Positions 58,333-64,000 of a stretch of 64,000 nucleotides of DNA are shown here, piece after piece. The stretch is from assembly GCA_023402275.1 (NCBI GenBank), contig JAEXCH010000004.1, positions 62,001-126,000 on the forward strand, in the 5' to 3' direction. The stretch is from Methanobacteriota archaeon (GTDB lineage Archaea; Thermoplasmatota; Thermoplasmata; Methanomassiliicoccales; Methanomethylophilaceae). A model generated the notes under the pieces. The model did no database searches and was not told the DNA's origin. It saw only the letters and a list, made by a program, of their open reading frames with translations. The position numbers were made by a program, and so were the translations under genes. Every line of letters begins with the position of its first letter. Position 1 is the stretch's first letter.

Positions 58333-59883
58333 TCAGTGTCTGAACACCCTGCAGCCGGTGAACACCATTGCCATGTTGTGTTCATTGGCTGCATCGATCA
58401 CTTCTTGATCCCTTATGCTTCCGCCCGGTTGTATTATTGCTGTGACGCCTGCCTTGGCAGCCTCGTCCACACCATCCCTGAACGGGAAGAACGCATCCGA
58501 TGCCATCACTGATCCTTCTGTCGGCTCATTCGCCTTCATTGATGCTATCTTGGCAGAATCGACCCTGCTCATCTGACCTGCACCGATTCCTATCGCTCTC
58601 TCGCCTTTTACGTAGACGACGGCGTTCGAGGTGACATGTTTTGCCAGCTTCCACGCGAATAAGAGAGCGGATATCTCATCCTCTGTCGGTTTACGGCTGG
58701 TCACGACCTCAAGGTTCTTTGGATCGATATTGACATCCTCGTCGGTCTGCACGAGCAGACCTCCCTGGACCTTCTTCATCTTGTATTCCCTGTGCCTTTC
58801 GCTCGGGGATATTGGGGAGTTGGTCCTCAGAAGACGTATGTTCTTCTTCTTGGACAGAAGATCGACAACACCGGGATCGTAATCCGGGCATATCACGGCT
58901 TCGACAAAGTATTGTGATATCATCTCTGCGGTCTTCATGTCGCAGTTACGATTCAGACATATGACACACCCGTAAGCAGACAATGGATCAACATTGTAGG
59001 CTGTCTCGAATGCCTCGAATATCGTATCGGCTGATGCGAGACCGCATGGATTGGTGTGTTTCATTATCACTGCGGTAGGCCTCTCGAAATCCAAAGCTAT
59101 GTCCAGAGACTTATCCAGATCCAGGATGTTGTTGTAAGAGAGTTCCTTGCCGTGGAGTTTCTCTGATTTTGCGACCGTGGTGCCTTTTGTGAAAGGTGCT
59201 GTGTAGAATACCGCTGCCTGATTCGGATTCTCCCCGTATCTTAGGTCGTAGACCTTTTCGGAAGGTATCGGGAAAGACCTAGGGAAACCATCGCCGAATT
59301 TGCCGTACATAACGGATGCGATCATCGAATCATAGTCTGCAGTGGCAACGAATGCTTCGGCCATCAGTCTTTCGAGTGTCCCCTGACCTACTTCGCCATC
59401 ATTACGAAGTTCCTCGATGACGCCTGAGTATTGGGACGGGTCCGTTATCACTGCTACTGAATTGTAATTCTTAGCGGCTGCCCTTATCATGCTCGGCCCA
59501 CCGATATCTATGTTCTCAACGATATCCTCGAACTTCACACCGTCCCTGAGGACCGTGTCCTTGAAAGGATATAGATTCACTACGACCATGTCGACCGGGG
59601 TTATCCCTTTCTTATCGATCGCATCCATATGTTCCGGGACATCCCTTCTTGCCAGGATGCCGCCGTGTATCATCGGATGGAGGGTCTTGATACGTCCATC
59701 CAGCATCTCCGGGAAACCTGTTATCTCGGATACCTCTTTGACCGGTATCCCGTTATCCTTCAGTAGCTTGAAGGTACCTCCTGTGGAGATCAGCTCCACG
59801 CCCATTGATGTCAATTCCTTTGAGAAATCCAATATCCCATTCTTATCAGAAACACTTATGATGGCCCTTTTGATCTTAACCAA
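58333..59883 (-). CDS. purH: Bifunctional AICAR transformylase / IMP cyclohydrolase
   Basis: PurH performs the last two steps of purine synthesis: formylation of AICAR with formyl-tetrahydrofolate, then ring closure to IMP. The 516-residue protein has the N-terminal MGS-like cyclohydrolase domain (KRAIISVSDKNGILDF, LISTGGTFKLLKDNG) and the transformylase domain with HGKELSYNNILDLDKSL, MKHTNPCGLASADT, and GIGAGQMSRVDSAKIA. The start is TTG at 59883 behind GAGGAGG. Many archaea use PurP and PurO instead, so a bacterial-type bifunctional PurH is worth noting. It depends on folate, consistent with folD at 40815. Confidence 0.94.
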   Translation of the reverse strand: MVKIKRAIISVSDKNGILDFSKELTSMGVELISTGGTFKLLKDNGIPVKEVSEITGFPEMLDGRIKTLHPMIHGGILARRDVPEHMDAIDKKGITPVDMVVVNLYPFKDTVLRDGVKFEDIVENIDIGGPSMIRAAAKNYNSVAVITDPSQYSGVIEELRNDGEVGQGTLERLMAEAFVATADYDSMIASVMYGKFGDGFPRSFPIPSEKVYDLRYGENPNQAAVFYTAPFTKGTTVAKSEKLHGKELSYNNILDLDKSLDIALDFERPTAVIMKHTNPCGLASADTIFEAFETAYNVDPLSAYGCVICLNRNCDMKTAEMISQYFVEAVICPDYDPGVVDLLSKKKNIRLLRTNSPISPSERHREYKMKKVQGGLLVQTDEDVNIDPKNLEVVTSRKPTEDEISALLFAWKLAKHVTSNAVVYVKGERAIGIGAGQMSRVDSAKIASMKANEPTEGSVMASDAFFPFRDGVDEAAKAGVTAIIQPGGSIRDQEVIDAANEHNMAMVFTGCRVFRH

Positions 59884-59891
59884 CTGTACGA

Positions 59892-59985
59892 CCTCCTCTT
59901 GCGAGGCACCGCGCCCTTTGGTGGGTACATTCGGTTAATGAACTAGTCTTAGATAAAGACTACTTCTAAAGAACGTCGATCGACG
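59892..59985 (-). promoter_or_regulatory. purH leader: operator-like palindrome and SD-sequestering hairpin
   Basis: Read on the minus strand, the palindrome CGTCGATCGACG (59974-59985) lies between a TATA-like TTTTTTATTC (59990-60000) and the expected start near 59970, where a repressor could block transcription. Further on, AGTCTT-TATCT-AAGACT forms a hairpin. Directly before the start, CCTC-GCAA-GAGG (59895-59906) is a GNRA tetraloop hairpin that takes up part of the AGGAGG ribosome-binding site (59892-59897). Both suggest regulation of purine synthesis. Confidence 0.45.
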
Positions 59986-60015
59986 GAGTGAATAAAAAAG
60001 GAGGAAGGAAATGTT

Positions 60016-60035
60016 ACGGCCTTTCGGCCGTTTTT
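60016..60035. terminator. Hairpin between gltB-like and purH genes
   Basis: ACGGCC-TTTC-GGCCGT is a perfect six-pair stem. On the plus strand it is followed by TTTTT; on the minus strand it has a GAAA tetraloop and comes right after the stop of the gltB-like gene, followed by a pyrimidine-rich stretch. It most likely ends the minus-strand gltB-like transcript, or lowers read-through into purH. Confidence 0.45.
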
Positions 60036-60038
60036 GTT

Positions 60039-61640
60039 TCAAAGAAGAGCTTTCATGACCCTGTTGGCCCTTGCATCCAGTGTCTCTATTCCAGACACTT
60101 TGCTGGCATACTCGGAGAGTGCGACTAGATCCTCGTTCTCAATGCACTCGAGCTTGAACTTGCGGGTCCCTGCCATGAGCTGCCTGAGACCTTCTCCGAG
60201 CCTGTCGTTGAAGTAGGTGTAGAGACTGACCGCTCCCCATGGGATGTCTGTTCCGATCTTCTTGTCCTGGAATCTCTCCTGTACCCCCATTGCACCTATG
60301 AAGAACTTGCTCGGATCGTTGCCATACTGGTCGACGAAGGAGGTTGGCAGACTTCCTTTTGCAGCGAGCTCTGCGAAGTGCTTTCCCTTCATAGCTGCGG
60401 TTATGGGCCCTCTGGACATTGCCACTGACTTGACAAGAGGTCCATCACCTATATCGGAGAATGCTAGAGCTTTGTACATCTGGGTCTCATTGATGAATCC
60501 TCCAGCGAATGACAGATCGGGGACATATCTTCCCTGTTTCTTGAGTTCCTTAGCACAGGTCATCACCTGGCTGAACAACCATATGCCGGGCGAACTGAGC
60601 TCATTCATGTGGTTGACCGGGGACATTCCTGTTCCTCCGCCTGCCGCATCGAATGTCAGAAGATCGATCTTCGCCTCTGATGCGCACCTCATTGTGAATG
60701 CGACGACCTCCGGTTTGTATGCACCGGTCTTCAGGAACACGTTCTTTACTCCCTTGCTCCTCAGTTGGTCGATATCTTCAAGGAATGACTTCTCATCCGG
60801 GAATCCGACACGGCTGTGTCTCTCGAATGTCTTGAACACACCTGCCTTGAAGGCCTGCTGGACCTCCGGATCCTCCGGGTCGGGCATAACTATGTACCCG
60901 CGGGATTTGAGCTCGAGCGCCCTCTCCAGCGAGTTCAGTCTGACCTCTCCCCCTATGGCCTTTGCTCCCTGCCCCCATTTCCTCTCTATCACTTCGACAT
61001 CGAGCTTCGATATTCCGTAGTCGTCGACACCTCCACGTGTATCTTCGACATTTGTCTGGAGTACTATGCGCCCATTGGTACCGTCCCAGAAGTCAGTGTA
61101 TGATTTGACGCGGAAGGCCAGGTCCGGTGAGGACTGTACCTTTCCATTGGAGTACACTGATTCAGGGTCCATACCGCAGACATTCTCTCCGATGACTTCG
61201 GAAACACCTGCGAGTGCCGCTCCGCCTGCAAGTTCCCTCCAGTTGTTCTTCGCAACTGCTGTTGAACCGAGACCTGCGATGTGTACCGGTATCTTCATTT
61301 TTATGGGGCTCTTTCCCCTTGAACCTATGACCGTGTTTATGTCGGCGTTCTCAAAGAATGCGACATCGGGGTTAGGTTCTATCCCCTTTGCACCGATGAG
61401 CTCGGCCATTATCTGGAAGTGGGACCAGTCCAGGAAATAATCCTTGTTCGAGGCTGCGGTGGATTTACCGAAGTGCTCGGGACTCGGATACAATACCTCT
61501 CTTCCTCTAAGAGCGCCCTTACCGACCTCACAAAGAACGTTACAATCCTCTATGCAGACCGGACACATTCCGTTTATCGGACAGGGGTCCTTAACACGGA
61601 GGGATGTTCCGGTCGTTGATTTTGAATTCTCTATCGACAT
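60039..61640 (-). CDS. Stand-alone FMN-binding glutamate synthase domain protein
   Basis: The 533-residue protein corresponds to the central FMN domain of glutamate synthase large subunit, without the glutaminase domain. Seen are GFPDEKSFLEDIDQLRSKGVKN near residue 290, the FMN and flavin loops IDLLTFDAAGGGTGMSPVNH, LSFAGGFINETQMYKALAF and the final DIPWGAVSLYTYF. Its N-terminus carries five cysteines (20, 26, 29, 33, 37) in CPINGMCPVCIEDCNVLC, which could bind an iron-sulphur cluster. Archaeal stand-alone versions are known, but their substrate is uncertain; partner subunits are not adjacent. The ATG lies behind AAGGTGATC. An upstream gap of 257 bases holds palindromes. Confidence 0.82.
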   Translation of the reverse strand: MSIENSKSTTGTSLRVKDPCPINGMCPVCIEDCNVLCEVGKGALRGREVLYPSPEHFGKSTAASNKDYFLDWSHFQIMAELIGAKGIEPNPDVAFFENADINTVIGSRGKSPIKMKIPVHIAGLGSTAVAKNNWRELAGGAALAGVSEVIGENVCGMDPESVYSNGKVQSSPDLAFRVKSYTDFWDGTNGRIVLQTNVEDTRGGVDDYGISKLDVEVIERKWGQGAKAIGGEVRLNSLERALELKSRGYIVMPDPEDPEVQQAFKAGVFKTFERHSRVGFPDEKSFLEDIDQLRSKGVKNVFLKTGAYKPEVVAFTMRCASEAKIDLLTFDAAGGGTGMSPVNHMNELSSPGIWLFSQVMTCAKELKKQGRYVPDLSFAGGFINETQMYKALAFSDIGDGPLVKSVAMSRGPITAAMKGKHFAELAAKGSLPTSFVDQYGNDPSKFFIGAMGVQERFQDKKIGTDIPWGAVSLYTYFNDRLGEGLRQLMAGTRKFKLECIENEDLVALSEYASKVSGIETLDARANRVMKALL

Positions 61641-61725
61641 TGTTGATCACCTTGCCATAGTTTACTATGAACATACCCGCTTACATTGTCATAGGATTTA
61701 AGCCTCTTCATGGGTTGAAAAAGTG

Positions 61726-61828
61726 ATTTGTACAAATATACATATTAATGAATAAAAAATAGACATACATCTACTCACAATTTTGACATCATGGTAACCA
61801 TTCATCATATCACCTATATGGTGACCAT
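61726..61828. promoter_or_regulatory. Three palindromes in the divergent gltB-like / METTL5-like promoter gap
   Basis: ATTTGTACAAAT (61726-61737) is a perfect twelve-base palindrome. ATGGTAACCAT (61791-61801) and ATGGTGACCAT (61818-61828) are two near-identical eleven-base palindromes whose centres are 27 bases apart. The gap serves the gltB-like gene on the minus strand and the METTL5-like gene on the plus strand, whose TATA is about 61867-61876. Paired copies of one element suggest cooperative binding of one regulator. Confidence 0.45.
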
Positions 61829-61897
61829 GGGATTTTTGATATCACGTTGCGATAATGAACGAATCCGTATTAAATCGGATCACCATTATCCAAAGGA

Positions 61898-62491
61898 ATG
61901 AAGAAGAAGGACCTTGAGATCGAATTGGAGGGAGTTCCTAATTTCATTGACCCCGATCCGGCATTGGAGCAATACATGACACCTGCGACCATTGCAGCGG
62001 ATGTCCTGTTCAATGCATACAGCAACGGCGATATACAGGGCATGAAGGTGCTTGACCTCGGATGCGGCACAGGGATGTTATCATTCGGTGCATGGATGCT
62101 TGGGGCAGGAATGGTCATAGGCTATGATACATCAGAGAAAGCGATAGCCCTCGCAAAGGATCATGCATCTTCGATCGGTGCGTATATAGAATTCAGGGTC
62201 TCCGACATCAACGATATCACGGAAGGTGCGGACACTGTTGTCATGAATCCTCCGTTCGGATGTCAGAACAGACGTGCGGACCGGGATTTCCTTAGGAAAG
62301 CCATGGAATCCTCGGAATGCATATACTCGTTCCATATGGCGGAGACCTTGGATTTCGTCAAGGAATTCGCCGAGAAGTATGACCGAAAGGTTGTTTATAA
62401 TAAAATGTATAAGTACGACATACCTAATACATTCTCATTCCACAGTAAAGAGAAACATAGCGTTGACATTGTGGTCGTCAACATAAGGTGA
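61898..62491 (+). CDS. METTL5-like N6-adenine rRNA methyltransferase
   Basis: The 197-residue protein is a Rossmann-fold SAM methyltransferase. Motif I is VLDLGCGTGMLSFGA near residue 47 and the N6-adenine catalytic motif is VMNPPFGCQNRR (NPPF) near residue 112. The N-terminal LEQYMTPATIAADVLFNA matches METTL5 (ELQPTxxxxAA-like), which methylates an adenosine of small-subunit rRNA in eukaryotes. Target in archaea is inferred. TATA-like GTATTAAATC lies 26 bases upstream, so it is probably leaderless. It heads a short operon with Csl4, a 58-residue protein and a ThiI-type protein. Confidence 0.87.
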   Translation: MKKKDLEIELEGVPNFIDPDPALEQYMTPATIAADVLFNAYSNGDIQGMKVLDLGCGTGMLSFGAWMLGAGMVIGYDTSEKAIALAKDHASSIGAYIEFRVSDINDITEGADTVVMNPPFGCQNRRADRDFLRKAMESSECIYSFHMAETLDFVKEFAEKYDRKVVYNKMYKYDIPNTFSFHSKEKHSVDIVVVNIR

Positions 62492-62495
62492 AGAA

Positions 62496-63056
62496 ATGAC
62501 GGATATTATTGAAGTATTCCCCGGCGATGAGGTCGCCGAAGAGGAGGAGTACCTGGCCTCGGACGGGACGTTCGCAAGTGATGGGAAGATATATGCATCA
62601 CAGATCGGCGTTCTTGAGTTGGATGATGATGATTGCGTTGCCAGGGTCGTATCCCCCAACCCCCCAAATATATTGAAGAACGGAGACGTGGTCTATGCTG
62701 TTGTTGCAGATGTCAGGAACACCATGGCCACAGCGGATGTTGTTGCGAAAGAAGGTGTAAAGAGAGGGCTCGGAGGAGAGACCTACGCCACCATACACGT
62801 CTCAAAGATATCCCAAGGCTATACCGACGATGTATCGAAAGAGCTCAGGAAGGGAGATTACATACGTGCAAGGGTCACCGCGACATCACCATCCCTGCAG
62901 CTTACCACCAAAGATGATCATCTGGGCGTGATCAGATCGCTCTGCGGGACATGCAAGACCGAACTGGTCAGAAAGGGAAAGGGACTGTACTGTCCGAACT
63001 GCGAGCGTTCATTCCTAAGGAAGCTTGCGGACGACTACGGTGATGTAAAGCTATGA
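62496..63056 (+). CDS. Exosome RNA-binding subunit Csl4
   Basis: Csl4 caps the archaeal exosome and recruits RNA. The 186-residue protein has an N-terminal domain starting IIEVFPGDEVAEEEEY, an S1 domain from about residue 60 (NGDVVYAVVADVRNTMATADV with LRKGDYIRARVTA), and a C-terminal zinc ribbon CGTCKTELVRKGKGLYCPNC, seen as CGTCKTELV and YCPNCERSF. It starts four bases after the METTL5-like stop. Its stop overlaps the next start as ATGA, coupling it to a 58-residue protein. Other exosome subunits are not in the window. Confidence 0.92.
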   Translation: MTDIIEVFPGDEVAEEEEYLASDGTFASDGKIYASQIGVLELDDDDCVARVVSPNPPNILKNGDVVYAVVADVRNTMATADVVAKEGVKRGLGGETYATIHVSKISQGYTDDVSKELRKGDYIRARVTATSPSLQLTTKDDHLGVIRSLCGTCKTELVRKGKGLYCPNCERSFLRKLADDYGDVKL

Positions 63057-63229
63057 GCAAACCCGAGGACATAACAGAGCTCAGGGCTGAAGTGGATGCC
63101 CTGAAGACCGAGGTCGCAGGACTCAAGGAATTCATCAGGGCCATGTACAGCATGGTGATCGATGAAGAGGATTACGAGTGTCAGGACGACATGTACATGG
63201 GTCCTGCTGTCGGAAGATACAACACATGA
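63053..63229 (+). CDS. Conserved-position 58-residue protein, coiled-coil type
   Basis: This short frame is linked by ATGA overlaps on both sides: its ATG overlaps the csl4 stop, and its TGA overlaps the next ATG. The product MSKPEDITELRAEVDALKTE... has a leucine heptad pattern in residues 6-30 (ELRAEVDALKTEVAGLKE), then MYSMVIDEEDY and an acidic tail with one cysteine. I recognise no family. The tight coupling argues that it is a real gene. Tetramer or dimer coiled-coil adapters of this size occur next to RNA-processing genes, so it may link exosome and tRNA-thiolation proteins, but that is inference. Confidence 0.65.
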   Translation: MSKPEDITELRAEVDALKTEVAGLKEFIRAMYSMVIDEEDYECQDDMYMGPAVGRYNT

Positions 63230-63852
63230 GGCTTGTTGCACTTATCTCCGGGGGAATAGATTCGCCCGTTGCGGCATACATGATGGACCGCATAGGGGCG
63301 GACATAACACTTCTCCATATGGATAACAGACCGTTTGCGGATGATGAATCCATAGATAAAGTAAAGAGACTGACGGAAAGGCTCAGAGAGGTCTCCGGAA
63401 AGGATATCCCATTGTATTCCGCATCCCACGGGATATCCCAGCAGAAAATATCAGAGACATGCGACAATAACTACCAGTGTGTCATGTGCAAGAGATTCAT
63501 GCTGAGGACCGCACAGACATTCGCCGAAAGGAACGGATGTTCTGGAATAGTGATGGGAGATTCGTTGGGACAGGTCGCATCGCAGACGCTGAAGAACATC
63601 AGGTCGGTGAATCATGGCATAACAATGCCTGTTCTTAGACCACTGATAGGTTATGATAAGATAGAGATCGAGAGTATCGCCAAGGATATCGGGACATATG
63701 AGATCTCGATATCCAGATCCAATGGTTGCTCGATAGTCCCCGGCAGACCCATCACTGAGGCCGATCTTAAAAAGGTTAAGAATTTTGATTTATCATCAGG
63801 CATAGACGATCTTGCTATCAGGATCGCAGATGAAACGATCAGACTGCTTTGA
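63226..63852 (+). CDS. ThiI-type PP-loop tRNA sulphurtransferase without THUMP domain
   Basis: The PP-loop ATPase motif is ALISGGIDSPVAAYMM near residue 5. NNYQCVMCKRFMLRTAQTFAE supplies the CxxC that in archaeal ThiI acts with the persulfide or cluster, and GDSLGQVASQTLKNI and PVLRPLIGYDKIEIESIAK are typical of the ThiI C-terminal domain. Full-length ThiI has an N-terminal ferredoxin-like plus THUMP region of about 170 residues; that part is missing. At 208 residues this is the catalytic domain only, so tRNA recognition must come from elsewhere. The ATG at 63226 overlaps the previous stop. Confidence 0.85.
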   Translation: MRLVALISGGIDSPVAAYMMDRIGADITLLHMDNRPFADDESIDKVKRLTERLREVSGKDIPLYSASHGISQQKISETCDNNYQCVMCKRFMLRTAQTFAERNGCSGIVMGDSLGQVASQTLKNIRSVNHGITMPVLRPLIGYDKIEIESIAKDIGTYEISISRSNGCSIVPGRPITEADLKKVKNFDLSSGIDDLAIRIADETIRLL

Positions 63853-64000
63853 TCATCTGTAATTGAACACTGAGCAGGATTCCAGATCATCCCTGTTGTA
63901 GATCATGTCCATCGTCACTCTGTCGATATATCTGGCCTGTACCCTTGATATGTACAACGTATTATTGCCTACAGGGATCCTGATGTCGGATTCCTTTGGT
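63853..64000 (-). CDS. C-terminal end of an unrecognised minus-strand gene
   Basis: The last 48 residues of a protein are visible; the gene continues beyond the right edge. They read PKESDIRIPVGNNTLYISRV, then QARYIDRVTMDMIYNRDDLE and end SCSVFNYR. There are no membrane helices. The pattern of alternating hydrophobic residues suggests a beta-rich domain. Family unknown. It is convergent with the ThiI-type gene, and its stop immediately follows that gene's stop. Confidence 0.55.
   Translation of the reverse strand, partial: PKESDIRIPVGNNTLYISRVQARYIDRVTMDMIYNRDDLESCSVFNYR

Noticed and set aside
1..64000. Pyrrolysine (in-frame amber) genes, as expected for Methanomassiliicoccales
   Set aside because: No methylamine methyltransferase or pyl gene was recognised, and every gene I called ends where its family should end, so no amber read-through is needed.
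1..64000. CRISPR arrays, insertion sequences, prophage, restriction systems
   Set aside because: No tandem spaced repeats, transposase, integrase or phage structural genes were seen. The window reads as a core chromosomal region.

Overview
The window is archaeal chromosome, most likely from a methanogen of the order Methanomassiliicoccales (class Thermoplasmata). The evidence is a complete Fpo-like (F420H2 dehydrogenase-type complex I) operon with no FpoF or FpoO next to it, a methanogenesis-marker-11-like gene, archaeal ether-lipid genes, archaeal information-processing proteins (Nop5, aIF5A, PCNA, TFS, Nob1, Csl4, aCPSF2, Sm-like) and tRNAs without an encoded CCA. The order is my inference; I saw no methyltransferase or mcr genes here. 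Genes are packed tightly and joined by ATGA or GTGA overlaps. Many starts follow an extended Shine-Dalgarno sequence (GGTGATC), and GTG and TTG starts are common.

Layout. 1-1.5 kb: two exported surface-type proteins, the first cut by the window edge. 1.57-1.8 kb: divergent tRNA-Val and tRNA-Gly. 1.85-8.5 kb (+): an SDR, RNA cyclase, a riboflavin-pathway reductase, an mtnA/aldolase pair fitting 5'-deoxynucleoside salvage, Nop5, aIF5A and agmatinase. 8.5-14.4 kb (-): sugar-phosphate mutase, then a DUF47 protein with two ABC ATPases and a fused double permease. 14.4-19.7 kb (-): Sm-like, ScpB, ScpA and Smc. 20.1-22.5 kb (-): HAD phosphatase, type-4 uracil-DNA glycosylase, PyrE, CarS. 22.7-25.2 kb: Nob1 (+), then geranylgeranyl reductase and prenyl synthase (-). 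25.3-35.7 kb (-): fpoABCDHIJJKLMN.

35.9-41.7 kb: proC (+), then a B12/radical SAM protein, UppS, marker-11-like protein, KptA and FolD (-). 41.8-46.2 kb (-): a deacetylase and the full AMP-to-3-phosphoglycerate pathway (R15P isomerase, form III RuBisCO, AMP phosphorylase). 46.3-47.9 kb (+): an unrecognised cysteine-containing protein. 47.8-53.5 kb (-): Taw2-like enzyme, a second geranylgeranyl-reductase-like flavoprotein, transaldolase, split transketolase, PCNA, TFS. 53.6-55.8 kb (-): two membrane proteins, one ending in a Vsr-like nuclease fold without its catalytic residues. 56-58.3 kb (+): aCPSF2 behind a structured leader, NadC, a small zinc protein. 58.3-61.6 kb (-): PurH and a stand-alone glutamate-synthase FMN domain. 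61.9-63.9 kb (+): METTL5-like methyltransferase, Csl4, a 58-residue protein and a ThiI-type PP-loop enzyme. The 3' end of another (-) gene runs off the right edge.

The most unusual items are FpoI with four rather than two [4Fe-4S] motifs, the membrane protein with a degenerate Vsr-like domain, the ABC/DUF47 cluster without a binding protein, the hairpin-rich aCPSF2 leader, and a structured gene-free stretch at 19.84-20.05 kb. No CRISPR array, insertion sequence, prophage or replication origin was seen.
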